From Flavobacteriales bacterium UBA3376 (GTDB lineage: Bacteria; Bacteroidota; Bacteroidia; Flavobacteriales; Weeksellaceae), in the NCBI GenBank assembly GCA_002359055.1, contig DEQC01000083.1, forward strand, positions 23,674 to 71,234: a stretch of DNA of 47,561 nucleotides, read 5' to 3'. The notes under the pieces were generated by a model. That model searched no databases. It worked only from the letters and a program-made list of their open reading frames with translations, and was not told the DNA's origin. Of the stretch, positions 26,216 to 34,629 are shown in pieces. The translations under genes were made by a program, and so were the position numbers. Every line of letters starts with the position of its first letter. The stretch's first letter is position 1.

Positions 26216-27604
26216 ATGAAAAATAAACGTGTAGGAATTATCGGAGCAGGTCCAAGTGGATTAGCGCAATTACGTGCCTTTGAATCTGCCGAAAAAATGG
26301 GAATGGAAATTCCTGAAATTGTATGCTTCGAAAAGCAATCGAACTGGGGTGGAATGTGGAATTATACTTGGCGAACTGGAGTTGGAAAATACGGTGAGCC
26401 AATACATGGAAGTATGTATAAATACCTTTGGTCAAACGGACCTAAAGAATGCTTAGAGTTATCAGACTATACTTTTGATGAGCATTTTAAAAAACCAATT
26501 TCTTCATATCCACCACGTCCTGTACTTTTCGATTATATTCAAGGACGAATTAATAAAAGTAATGCAAAGGATTTCATTCGCTTTAACACCACAGCACGCT
26601 GGATGACTTATGATGAAGAAACAAAGAAATTCACACTATACTTAGATGATTTGAAGAATAATCGAACCTATTCGGAGGTTTTTGACTACCTAATTGTGGC
26701 TACTGGACACTTTTCAACGCCGAACATGCCTTACTTTGAAGGTATAGATGATTTTCCTGGGGCAGTGATGCACGCTCATGACTTTAGAGGAGCAGACCAA
26801 TTTATCGATCAAGATTTATTATTGATTGGAAGTAGCTATTCAGCCGAAGATATTGCCGTACAATGTTATAAACATGGAGCGAAATCCGTTACCCTAAGTT
26901 ACCGTTCAAACCCAATTGGAGTGGATTGGCCTGAAGGAATTGAGGAGCGTCCGTTGGTTACCCATTTTGAAGGAGAAGTCGCTCACTTTAAGGATGGAAC
27001 AAGTAAAAAGTTCAATGGTGTAGTGATGTGCACAGGATACCAACACAAGTTTCCTTTCCTTCCAGATTATTTACGTCTGAAAACCAAAAACAACCTCTAT
27101 CCAGACCATATTTATAAAGGTATTTTCTTTCAGGATTTACCTCAACTGATATACTTAGGAATGCAAGACCAGTATTATACATTTAACATGTTTGATACGC
27201 AGGCGTGGTTAGCAAGAGATTATATGATGGGTAAATTTGAAATGCCTTCTAAAGAAGAAAGACGAAAAGATATTGATAAATGGTTAGAAAAATACGATAA
27301 AGTAGAAGATGCCAATGATGATATTGATTTTCAAGCAGCTTACATAAAAGATCTGATTTCTTATACAGATTATCCTGATTTCAATATTGATAAAGTAGGT
27401 GAAATGTTTAAACAATGGTTGAGAGACAAAGAAAATGATATTTTGACATACAGAGATAAGAGATTCAGGTCGGTAATCACAGGCACACTTGCTGCTGAGC
27501 ATCACACCAATTGGATGGATGAGTTAGATGACAGTAAAAAGCGTTATCTAATGAGTGAAGAGGAAATCGAAAAATCAGAAACTCATGCTGTAGAAGAAGT
27601 ATAA
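26216..27604 (+). CDS. tmm: Trimethylamine monooxygenase (flavin-containing monooxygenase)
   Basis: 462 aa. FAD-binding GIIGAGPSG (7-15), the FMO-type motif FxGxxxHxxxF as FPGAVMHAHDF (180-190), and NADPH-binding LIGSSYSAED (203-212). Segments such as FEKQSNWGGMWNYTWRTG, YKYLWSNGPKECLE, GMQDQYYTFNMFD and TGTLAAEHHTNWMDELDDS are characteristic of bacterial Tmm, which oxidises trimethylamine to trimethylamine N-oxide with NADPH and O2. TMAO can then serve as a compatible solute or a nitrogen and energy intermediate. No TMA/TMAO transporter or demethylase is adjacent. The gene has a long structured leader and its own terminator. Confidence 0.9.
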   Translation: MKNKRVGIIGAGPSGLAQLRAFESAEKMGMEIPEIVCFEKQSNWGGMWNYTWRTGVGKYGEPIHGSMYKYLWSNGPKECLELSDYTFDEHFKKPISSYPPRPVLFDYIQGRINKSNAKDFIRFNTTARWMTYDEETKKFTLYLDDLKNNRTYSEVFDYLIVATGHFSTPNMPYFEGIDDFPGAVMHAHDFRGADQFIDQDLLLIGSSYSAEDIAVQCYKHGAKSVTLSYRSNPIGVDWPEGIEERPLVTHFEGEVAHFKDGTSKKFNGVVMCTGYQHKFPFLPDYLRLKTKNNLYPDHIYKGIFFQDLPQLIYLGMQDQYYTFNMFDTQAWLARDYMMGKFEMPSKEERRKDIDKWLEKYDKVEDANDDIDFQAAYIKDLISYTDYPDFNIDKVGEMFKQWLRDKENDILTYRDKRFRSVITGTLAAEHHTNWMDELDDSKKRYLMSEEEIEKSETHAVEEV

Positions 27605-27631
27605 AGCTTTTTATCTTCAAGCTAAAAATTC

Positions 27632-27670
27632 AAAAGCCGTTTTCAAATCATGAAAATGGCTTTTATTTTT
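27632..27670 (+). terminator. Intrinsic terminator after tmm
   Basis: Stem AAAAGCCGTTTTCA / TGAAAATGGCTTTT (one G-T pair) with a 5-nt loop, then TATTTTT. Between this and copy B of the repeat element (27736) no gene is seen. Confidence 0.85.
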
Positions 27671-27735
27671 ATTCTAAACCAAAAAGAACTAAAACTCCCA
27701 CATTTCAATTAAGTATTAAAAACTGACTTTCAATA

Positions 27736-27784
27736 ATCTAAGAAAACAACTCTTTTGTTAATCTATTTTTTAATGTTAAATTAG
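27736..27784 (+). repeat. Recurrent intergenic element, copy B
   Basis: Shares ATCTAAGAAAACAA, TCTTTTGTTAATCT and a core with one base missing (TTTTTAATGTTAAATTAG) with copy C. It lies 148 nt before the start at 27933. Between them GTTGTGT occurs twice (27817, 27833) but no gene. Confidence 0.75.
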
Positions 27785-27932
27785 GGAAATAAAACCAAAG
27801 ACAATGATTCAAATAAGTTGTGTTCGGAATGAGTTGTGTGGTTTTGTTTTATAAAGTGAGATTGGTTGAGAATTTGTAATAAAAGTTCTTCTAAATTCTA
27901 AACATAAAAAATAAATTCATTTATTTTGTAAG

Positions 27933-28715
27933 GTGGAAAAAATTGGTCAAATAGAAATTAAAGTTTCTGGCAAAGTCGGAAACGTAGATATAAATCTTGA
28001 TAACTTCGATATCAAGGAGATAATTTCTATTTTAGAAAATGTAGAAGATTTATTATACTCAGGAGACAAGAAAAATCGTCCGATTATTACCTATGAAATT
28101 AAAGAAGGCTCTGTAAGGAATATATTTAAAACTAGTATTCAATATATTGTAAGCTTTAATGCCGTTCTTGGATTAATCGCTAGAACCAACTCTATTGATT
28201 ATTTAGATTTAAATACTGCAAAGTCAATTGAAAAACTCCAAGAGATTTCTATTATGAAAGACTTTACATTTGAAATTTCTACATCAATAGACGGAACAAA
28301 TAAAATTCATATAGATAAATTTACAAACTTTAAAAGAACGGAAGTTTTATGGGCAGATGCCGAATTTTATTTTTATGGAAAAGTAACAAATGCAGGAGGT
28401 AAAGACAAAGCAAATATTCATTTATTAACAGATGAATATGGGATTGTAAGAATACAAACACCTATTACTTTTTTAGAGCAACAAGAAGAAAATATATTAT
28501 ATAAATCTTTGGGAATTAGAGCAAAAGGCAAACAACATTCAGAGAATGGTGAAATTGATTTTACAAGTTTAGATTTTATTGAGCTAATTGACTATAATCC
28601 AATCTTTGATGAAGATTATCTTAAATCATTGAGAGATAAAGCTAAAAGCTCATGGTTAAAAAACATTAACTCTGACGAATGGTTAAGGCAAATACGAGAT
28701 AATTATGAAATCTAA
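27933..28715 (+). CDS. Hypothetical protein encoded with a PIN-domain RNase
   Basis: 260 aa from a GTG start (27933); no better ATG lies nearby. Soluble, no signal peptide. The first 50 residues (KVSGKVGNVDINLDNFDIKE, ISILENVEDLLY) look like an alpha/beta domain, and the C-terminal part is strand-rich. I do not recognise the family. Its stop codon lies 11 nt inside the PIN gene, so the two are translationally coupled, and the upstream position fits an antitoxin or partner of the RNase. It is far larger than a normal VapB. The operon sits behind repeat copy B. Confidence 0.75.
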   Translation: MEKIGQIEIKVSGKVGNVDINLDNFDIKEIISILENVEDLLYSGDKKNRPIITYEIKEGSVRNIFKTSIQYIVSFNAVLGLIARTNSIDYLDLNTAKSIEKLQEISIMKDFTFEISTSIDGTNKIHIDKFTNFKRTEVLWADAEFYFYGKVTNAGGKDKANIHLLTDEYGIVRIQTPITFLEQQEENILYKSLGIRAKGKQHSENGEIDFTSLDFIELIDYNPIFDEDYLKSLRDKAKSSWLKNINSDEWLRQIRDNYEI

Positions 28716-29187
28716 TTGTGTTTTATTAGATACTAGTTTTTTTATTAGATTTTTGAATGATGAAGATCCATTATTCAAAAATGCAATGGGGTATTATAAA
28801 TACTTTTTATCTAATGAAATTAAAATGTTTATATCTACTATTTCAATTGCGGAATACTGTACTGGTGGAACCATTGACGAACTTCCATTGAGAAATCTTG
28901 CTATACTTCCTTTTAATTTAAATCACTCAATAAAAACAGGTGAAATTGCGAAAACAGTATTTTCAAATAAAGGAAAATTAAAATTAAATGAGAGAAATAT
29001 TATACCAAATGATTCAAAATTATTTTCTCAAGCAGATGTAGAAACTAACATTATTTATTACTTGTCTTCAGACGCTGAAAGCCTAAAAATATACAACCTT
29101 CTGAAAGAAGAAAGCAGCCCATTGAAATTTAACTTCATCGACTTAAAAATTCAACCAAATGAATATTTTGGAATTTTAGATTTATAA
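28705..29187 (+). CDS. PIN-domain ribonuclease (VapC-like)
   Basis: 160 aa. PIN active-site acids: Asp9 in VLLDTSFFIRFL, Glu50 in STISIAEYC, Asp103 in IPNDSK and Asp111 in SQADVE, with the usual alternation of helices. PIN proteins are Mg-dependent RNases, usually toxins that cut tRNA, rRNA or mRNA. Overlap with the upstream 260-aa gene suggests a two-gene toxin-antitoxin-like or RNA-processing module with a non-standard partner. It is followed by CTACAACAAATATTGCC at 29194, a possible cassette-end sequence. Confidence 0.8.
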   Translation: MKSNCVLLDTSFFIRFLNDEDPLFKNAMGYYKYFLSNEIKMFISTISIAEYCTGGTIDELPLRNLAILPFNLNHSIKTGEIAKTVFSNKGKLKLNERNIIPNDSKLFSQADVETNIIYYLSSDAESLKIYNLLKEESSPLKFNFIDLKIQPNEYFGILDL

Positions 29188-29286
29188 AAAATACTACAAC
29201 AAATATTGCCTTGGCGAACCTTATTGTCAACAAAACAAATATCAAAATCAACCCTTCAACAATTCAATAAAAAATAATCTCTCACG

Positions 29287-29335
29287 ATCTAAGAAAACAA
29301 GTCTTTTGTTAATCTGTTTTTAAATGTTAAATTAG
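29287..29335 (+). repeat. Recurrent intergenic element, copy C
   Basis: ATCTAAGAAAACAAG, then TCTTTTGTTAATCTG, then TTTTTAAATGTTAAATTAG, matching copies B and D over 40 or more nt. It lies 100 nt before the start at 29436. Confidence 0.8.
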
Positions 29336-29435
29336 TCTGCAATTATAGAAACACAGCTTGCGAAAGCTTGTATTGGCAACGAATTGCATTTTGTATTGGG
29401 TAGATTAATTATAGCAGAAATCATTGATAAACATT

Positions 29436-30026
29436 ATGAAAAAACTACTTTTAAACTTTTTATTTTTTATAGCGAGTGCGAATATATTATTTGGACAAAA
29501 AATTTTCAATAAAAAATATTCTTTTGAACAACAAGCATTAACAGTTGCTTTTGTACCAATCGTTAATAATGATTTTTCTGAAAATGATAATATTGCAAAC
29601 GATATTCTAAAAGACACTCTGAATTTAAAGTTTTTAGATGTTTCTACATTGAGATCCAAGCTTGATTCAGAAACTTTCAATATCCTAAAGAAAATTGCTG
29701 AAAAAGATTATAAAAGAAGAGAACTAAAGGAATTTCCTAATTTGAAAACAATTATCAGTCAACAAGAAATTGATTTCATCAAACAAAGTTTTCAAAATGC
29801 AGACCTTTTACTTTTTCCAATAGTTTTTCATATCGAACAGAGAGGAGGGGTGACCTTTGGTAGTTCGAAATTTAGATTGTACGATTTGAATTCAGGCGAA
29901 TTTATTCAACAATTCACAGAAAAAACAAATGTGAATCTTTCAGGCGATGCAGGTTTGGGAATGATGACAGGTTTTTTAATTATCAGCGAAAAAAATGATT
30001 TATTAAAGAATATTTCACAAATATAA
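29436..30026 (+). CDS. Exported hypothetical protein
   Basis: 196 aa from ATG 29436; the in-frame TTG at 29424 would put extra residues ahead of a good signal peptide, so I reject it. Signal peptide KKLLLNFLFFIASANILFG, with cleavage before QK, is typical for flavobacterial type I exported proteins. The mature part has LTVAFVPIVNNDFSEND and later ADLLLFPIVFHIEQRGG with FGSSKFRLYDLNSGEF, a pattern seen in proteins that report values or bind in the periplasm. The family is unknown. It is followed 50 nt later by a lipoprotein gene. Confidence 0.75.
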   Translation: MKKLLLNFLFFIASANILFGQKIFNKKYSFEQQALTVAFVPIVNNDFSENDNIANDILKDTLNLKFLDVSTLRSKLDSETFNILKKIAEKDYKRRELKEFPNLKTIISQQEIDFIKQSFQNADLLLFPIVFHIEQRGGVTFGSSKFRLYDLNSGEFIQQFTEKTNVNLSGDAGLGMMTGFLIISEKNDLLKNISQI

Positions 30027-30076
30027 TAACTTGGATAATACTCGAAATTTCATATTTAAACTTTTATAAACACATC

Positions 30077-30514
30077 ATGAGAAAATTTTTTACTTTAATT
30101 TTTTTATCTACATTTTTAATTAGCTGTCAAATCAATTCTACTTCATCCAATAGAGAATCAGATAAGCGAGAAGCTGAAAAAATCACCAATGAATTTTACA
30201 ATTATTTGGAAAAGAAGGAGTTTGAAAATGCTGCGAATTTATTTAGCGAAAAATTTTTCGCAGTAACTGACAAAGATAAACTTTACGAAATTTTTAATGC
30301 CACATTGAATGATTGTGGTAATTTGACAGATTTTTCAATTGTAGATTGGAGTACATTTGTTGTTAAAGGCACAAATCCTAAATCTGAATATTTATTTTAT
30401 TACAAAGTCTCAAGAGAGAAAAAAGAAACCTTGGAAGAAATTGGAATGATCAAAGAAAATGACTCGATAAAGATTGTAAGCTATCATGTAAGTGTTGATA
30501 GGTTGTCTGAATAA
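30077..30514 (+). CDS. Lipoprotein with an NTF2/DUF4019-like domain
   Basis: 145 aa. Lipobox LISC with lipidated Cys17 after a short basic and hydrophobic leader. The mature part begins with a charged linker, then EAEKITNEFYNYLEKKEFEN and AANLFSEKFF, the start of a small cone-shaped fold found in DUF4019/DUF3887-like lipoproteins. Probably periplasmic or outer-membrane anchored; function unknown. It is in series with two other exported proteins. Confidence 0.75.
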   Translation: MRKFFTLIFLSTFLISCQINSTSSNRESDKREAEKITNEFYNYLEKKEFENAANLFSEKFFAVTDKDKLYEIFNATLNDCGNLTDFSIVDWSTFVVKGTNPKSEYLFYYKVSREKKETLEEIGMIKENDSIKIVSYHVSVDRLSE

Positions 30515-30600
30515 TGATAGTTTGTAGCTTAGTATATTGAATGCTTTGAATATTTTCAGATCATTTTTATAATCTTTTTTTTATCTAAAATTTAAACCAA

Positions 30601-30963
30601 ATGAAAAGTATAGTTAAATTATCATTCATAATTTCAATTTTAACATTTAACATTTCTTGTGGAGGCAAAGATTGTAATTTAATTGACGGAAACTTTGACA
30701 GTTACAAGCATGCAATGCAAGTCATAAAATCTTCTGACTTTGAGTTTTCTGATCACTGTGATACAAGTAAAAGCTCTTGGATTTATAGCGCAGAATATTA
30801 TTCTTGCGATGGTAAAACAGGTTATTTTATAATAGAAACTAAATCAAAAAATTACATTCACAGTGAAGTGCCAATTGAATTGTGGCACGAATTTAAAAAT
30901 GCAGATTCATTTGGTAAATATTATAATCGTAGAATAAAAGGTAGATTTCGATTAACTTTATGA
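30601..30963 (+). CDS. Lipoprotein with a KTSC-like domain
   Basis: 120 aa. Lipobox ISC (Cys20) followed by GGKDCN. The C-terminus SEVPIELWHEFKNADSFGKY followed by YNRRIKGRFRL is a good match to the KTSC domain (VP--l---l--A-S-G-y-n--I-), which is usually a small cytosolic domain fused to nucleases or helicases. Here it is on an exported lipoprotein, which is unusual. Cysteines at 25, 53 and 69 could form disulfides. Function unknown. Confidence 0.75.
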   Translation: MKSIVKLSFIISILTFNISCGGKDCNLIDGNFDSYKHAMQVIKSSDFEFSDHCDTSKSSWIYSAEYYSCDGKTGYFIIETKSKNYIHSEVPIELWHEFKNADSFGKYYNRRIKGRFRLTL

Positions 30964-31081
30964 AAATAAAACTTCAAGAACAATTTCAGAAAATTTTCGC
31001 TTTTAGTGCTTAGCTCATAAATTTTTCAAATTTTTCTTATCGAATACTTTATTCAAAATTAAGCTAAGTCTTCACTCTCGT

Positions 31082-31125
31082 AAAACCCAACTCTTTTGTT
31101 AATCTGTTTTTAAATGTTAAATTAG
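31082..31125 (+). repeat. Recurrent intergenic element, copy D
   Basis: CAACTCTTTTGTTAATCTG, then TTTTTAAATGTTAAATTAG, the same as copy C over the last 35 nt. It lies 83 nt before ATG 31208. Upstream at 31010-31069 CTTAGCT and AGCTAAG form an inverted repeat. Confidence 0.8.
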
Positions 31126-31207
31126 AGAGAAATATATTTTTTTAAATATAAGATATTATTCACTGATTTGTAGATAGTTATTGATAAGTTGATAAAATAG
31201 AAAGTAC

Positions 31208-32005
31208 ATGAGAGCTTTTAATGATAGGGAAAAGGAAATTATAAAAATGTTGGCAAAAATTAATCTTGCAAACACTGAATTTTTTAGTTCCTTTCTTCAT
31301 AAAAATTACTTCACAGTAGAAAGCAAAAAAGCTTTATTTGTTTATACGAACCAAAAGACAGTTTTACTGTATTTGGAAAATGAATTGTTCAATGATTTGA
31401 CAAAAAGAAGAGAAGAATTAGGAAAACTTTTTGAATTACTTTCTTTGATCAGTTATTTGAAAGAAAAAAGATACATATCTATCTATCCAAACCACGATGT
31501 TTTAAAATCTGAACTTATTGTCATGAGAGAAGATTTTAACTCAATAAATAAAAGTGGAAATATCGATGATAAATTATTCTTAAATGAAAAGGGATTTTAC
31601 ATTAAAACAAGTGAGCCCGAAAATATATACGGCTCAGATGATAAAATTGCATTTATTGCTATCAATTTAGGTGAGGATATCTTCAATCTCATCATCAAAA
31701 ATTTCATGGGTCTTCTTTATGTTTCGGAAGAATTAATTGAGTTGACCGAACGAAATTTCAAATCTCAAGAAGACATACGGTTCCAAAAACAGCAAATTGC
31801 GACTTGGATAAGTATTCTAATTGCATTTCTACTTGGTATATGGAGTATCTATTTCCAACTCGACGGTTTTAAGAATAAAGATTCTGAAATGATTAATTTA
31901 ATTGAACATCAAGATAAATGGTTTGACAAAATCGATAGCTCAATTGATGAATTAAATAAAAACTTAACAGAAGAAAAATCAGACAGTCTTAATAATAATT
32001 TATAA
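31208..32005 (+). CDS. Hypothetical protein with one C-terminal transmembrane helix
   Basis: 265 aa. A soluble N-terminal domain of about 190 residues begins with an HTH-like helix (FNDREKEIIKMLAKINLANT). A single transmembrane helix follows (198-217, TWISILIAFLLGIWSIYFQL), then a short coiled-coil tail (SSIDELNKNLTEE). The tail-anchored layout suggests a membrane sensor or effector. I cannot name it. It is a single gene behind repeat copy D, and 185 nt of non-coding DNA separate it from the N-ATPase operon. Confidence 0.7.
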   Translation: MRAFNDREKEIIKMLAKINLANTEFFSSFLHKNYFTVESKKALFVYTNQKTVLLYLENELFNDLTKRREELGKLFELLSLISYLKEKRYISIYPNHDVLKSELIVMREDFNSINKSGNIDDKLFLNEKGFYIKTSEPENIYGSDDKIAFIAINLGEDIFNLIIKNFMGLLYVSEELIELTERNFKSQEDIRFQKQQIATWISILIAFLLGIWSIYFQLDGFKNKDSEMINLIEHQDKWFDKIDSSIDELNKNLTEEKSDSLNNNL

Positions 32006-32128
32006 AATTGAGGTCAAACAATTTTTTACCCAAGTCCCTAAACCTCCAATTCTTCGTCCCCTCAACCCCTCATTTCAACTACTGTTTCAAATCATCTAAA
32101 TGTTTTTTACTATGCTAACAAATTGTTT

Positions 32129-32136
32129 TATCTTTA
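32129..32136 (+). promoter_or_regulatory. Possible -7 box of the N-ATPase operon
   Basis: TATCTTTA matches TAnnTTTG at 7 of 8 positions, 54 nt before ATG 32191. No convincing -33 element. Confidence 0.3.
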
Positions 32137-32190
32137 ATGATTCATGAGCAATCATAGTCGCTTCATGAATATCAGACATAGGATATCAAT

Positions 32191-33594
32191 ATGATCAATG
32201 TAAATAATTCGAGAAGTTTTGGAAAGGTAATCGCTGTTCGTGGAAGTGTAGTCGATGTATTTTTTGAGCAAGATCTTCCGGCCATCAATCACATAGTGAA
32301 AACAGGTGAGGATTTTGAAATTATTTTAGAGGTGCACATGCAACTCGACGATAAACGCGTGCGTTGTGTGGCGCTAAATCCTACCCAAGGTTTGGAAAGA
32401 GGTATGAATGCTATTTCGACGCTCGAACCTTTAAAAGTTCCTGTGGGACCGGACGTCTTGGGACATATGTTTGATGTTTTTGGTAATCCTTTAGATTTGC
32501 ATGAATTGCCCGAAGATTTAGAACGAAGAAGTATTCATAATCAACCGCCACCTTTGTCCGAACGCGCGACTTCTTCTCAAGTTTTTGAAACTGGCATCAA
32601 AGCCATCGATGTATTATTGCCCTTGGAAAGAGGAGGGAAAGCTGGATTATTTGGTGGAGCAGGAGTAGGTAAAACCGTTTTGTTGACAGAGCTGATTCAC
32701 AACATGGTGAAAAATCATCAGGGAGTCAGTATGTTTTGTGGAATTGGAGAACGCAGCAGAGAAGGTTTAGAGTTGTACGAAGAAATGTCCGAAGCTGGTG
32801 TACTCGATGATATGGTGATGATTTTTGGTCAAATGAATGAACTCCCAGGTGCCAGATTTCGAGTAGGACATGCAGCTTTGACCATGGCTGAATATTTTAG
32901 AGACGATGAAAACAAAGATGTTTTATTGTTGATTGACAATGTTTTTAGATTCATTCAAGCCGGTATGGAAGTTTCGGGTTTACTGGGACAAATGCCTTCG
33001 AGATTGGGGTATCAACCGACGATGAGTACTGAATTGTCACAATTAGAAGAGCGAATTTCCAATACAAAAACTGGAGCGATTACTTCTATTCAAGCGGTTT
33101 ATGTACCAGCGGATGATTTGACTGATCCGGCAGCGGTTCATACTTTTTCTCATTTGTCGGCGACCATTACTTTATCCAGAAAAAGGGCGAGTGAAGGGAT
33201 GTATCCCGCCATCGATTTATTACAATCGAATTCGAAAATGGCAACGCCTGTGATTATAGGTGAAAGACATTACAACATCGCTCAATCCATCCGACAAACT
33301 TTAGCCGAATATGACGAACTCAAGGATATCATTGCTATGCTCGGTTTGGAGCAATTGTCCATCAAGGATCAACGAACCGTAAATCGTGCGCGAAGATTAG
33401 AGCGTTTTCTCACCCAACCTTTTTATACGACAGAACAATTTTCTCAATACAAAGGAAGGACGGTGAGTCTTGAAGACGCTTTGACAGGATGTGAGCGGAT
33501 TTTGAGTGATGAATTCAATGATTATCCAGAAAGTTATTTTTATATGATTGGGACAATCGATGAAGTGATTGAAAAAGCAGAACTAAATCTATAA
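32191..33594 (+). CDS. atpD: N-type ATPase beta subunit
   Basis: 467 aa catalytic subunit of the F1 head. P-loop GGAGVGKT (155-162), GERSREG (186-192) with the catalytic glutamate, DNVFRF, and LTDPAAVHTFSHL. It is the first gene of a D-C-Q-R-B-E-F-A-G operon, the order typical of N-ATPases and not of ordinary F-ATPase operons (B-E-F-H-A-G-D-C). N-ATPases are thought to be laterally transferred second ATPases that hydrolyse ATP to export H+ or Na+. Confidence 0.95.
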   Translation: MINVNNSRSFGKVIAVRGSVVDVFFEQDLPAINHIVKTGEDFEIILEVHMQLDDKRVRCVALNPTQGLERGMNAISTLEPLKVPVGPDVLGHMFDVFGNPLDLHELPEDLERRSIHNQPPPLSERATSSQVFETGIKAIDVLLPLERGGKAGLFGGAGVGKTVLLTELIHNMVKNHQGVSMFCGIGERSREGLELYEEMSEAGVLDDMVMIFGQMNELPGARFRVGHAALTMAEYFRDDENKDVLLLIDNVFRFIQAGMEVSGLLGQMPSRLGYQPTMSTELSQLEERISNTKTGAITSIQAVYVPADDLTDPAAVHTFSHLSATITLSRKRASEGMYPAIDLLQSNSKMATPVIIGERHYNIAQSIRQTLAEYDELKDIIAMLGLEQLSIKDQRTVNRARRLERFLTQPFYTTEQFSQYKGRTVSLEDALTGCERILSDEFNDYPESYFYMIGTIDEVIEKAELNL

Positions 33595-33597
33595 AAG

Positions 33598-33996
33598 ATG
33601 GAAGAACTCAGCATGCACCTTAAAATATTGCTTCCGTATGAAATCTTTGCAGATGTCAAAGGAGTGAAACGAATTGTGGTCGAAACGACTGCCGGTTCGC
33701 ATGGGATTTTACCCCGTCGATTGGATTGTGCTGCTGCTTTGCAAGCTGGGATTTTGTTGTATGAAACAGATGAAGGTGAAAAATATGTTGCAATAAACGA
33801 AGGCATTTTGATCAAAACAGGTCAAGAGGTTTTGGTTTCTGTGAGAAATGCATTAGGCGATGCACCACTCGGAGAATTGAAAAAAATGGTCAGAGAGGAG
33901 ATGTTGGCTTTGGATGAACTCGAAGTCGATGCACGTACAGTGATGGCTAAATTGGAAACAGGATTTTTACAAAGTTTTCAAAAATTAAGAAATTAA
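33598..33996 (+). CDS. atpC: N-type ATPase epsilon subunit
   Basis: 132 aa with the ten-stranded beta domain signature HGILPRRLDCAAAL and a C-terminal helical hairpin. It couples gamma rotation to the catalytic head and may regulate hydrolysis. It is 3 nt after atpD and 4 nt before atpQ. Confidence 0.92.
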   Translation: MEELSMHLKILLPYEIFADVKGVKRIVVETTAGSHGILPRRLDCAAALQAGILLYETDEGEKYVAINEGILIKTGQEVLVSVRNALGDAPLGELKKMVREEMLALDELEVDARTVMAKLETGFLQSFQKLRN

Positions 33997-34000
33997 TACA

Positions 34001-34306
34001 ATGGAAAATAAACCAAAACCCAAAGACGATTTCGAGCAACTCATAGGAGAAAAAGAAGAGAGAAAGCTCGAGGCTAAACGCAACCCAGCAAGCATTTGGT
34101 CGGGTTTGGGTTTGTTTGGTATGGTCGGTTGGTCTGTGGCAGTTCCTACGATTTTAGGCATTGCATTGGGGTATTGGTTGGATAAAAAATTGGATACAGA
34201 TTTTTCGTGGACACTTAGTTTGTTGTTTGGAGGACTTATTTTGGGATGTATCATGGCTTGGAGTTGGGTTGATAAGGAAGATAAAAATATTCACAAGAAA
34301 AAATAA
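34001..34306 (+). CDS. atpQ: N-ATPase AtpQ, AtpI-like assembly protein
   Basis: 101 aa with a charged N-terminal tail (DDFEQLIGEKEERKLEAKR) and two transmembrane helices (about 39-60 and 71-88). GYWLDKKL is the AtpI-family hallmark. It is thought to help assemble the c-ring or supply Mg. In N-ATPase operons this gene sits directly before atpR, as here (8 nt gap). Confidence 0.9.
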   Translation: MENKPKPKDDFEQLIGEKEERKLEAKRNPASIWSGLGLFGMVGWSVAVPTILGIALGYWLDKKLDTDFSWTLSLLFGGLILGCIMAWSWVDKEDKNIHKKK

Positions 34307-34314
34307 AGGAATAA

Positions 34315-34629
34315 ATGGATGAAGTTTTAAGTTTTATTTTAACTTTTTTAGCTGGAATTGGTTTGGGAGTTTTCTTTTTTGGTGGTTTATGGATAACCGT
34401 TCAAAAAGGCTTACAATCGAAAAATGCTTCTTTGATTTTTATGGCAAGTTTAATTGTCAGAGTAGCCGTTGTGATGCTCGGATTTTATTATATAGCCATC
34501 GATGATTGGAAGAAAATATTAATTTGTCTTTTAGGATTTATGATAGCGAGATTTGTTTTTACGCGTTGGGCAAAAAGCAATAGAAATTTAGAAGAAAATT
34601 TAATCAATAAACAAAGCGATGAGAATTAG
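34315..34629 (+). CDS. atpR: N-ATPase-specific membrane protein AtpR
   Basis: 104 aa with three transmembrane helices (about 5-27, 39-58, 66-84). The small hydrophobic protein with an arginine inside helix two (Arg49 in SLIVRVAVV) is characteristic of AtpR, a protein found only in N-ATPase operons and proposed to interact with the c-ring carboxylates during assembly. It overlaps atpB by 11 nt. Its presence is what separates this operon from standard F-ATPases. Confidence 0.9.
   Translation: MDEVLSFILTFLAGIGLGVFFFGGLWITVQKGLQSKNASLIFMASLIVRVAVVMLGFYYIAIDDWKKILICLLGFMIARFVFTRWAKSNRNLEENLINKQSDEN

Noticed and set aside
25203..29200. GTTGTAG (25203) and CTACAAC (29194) as ends of another cassette
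   Set aside because: The 7-mers are complementary, but convincing L''/L' arms are missing on both sides and the pair could occur by chance in AT-rich DNA.
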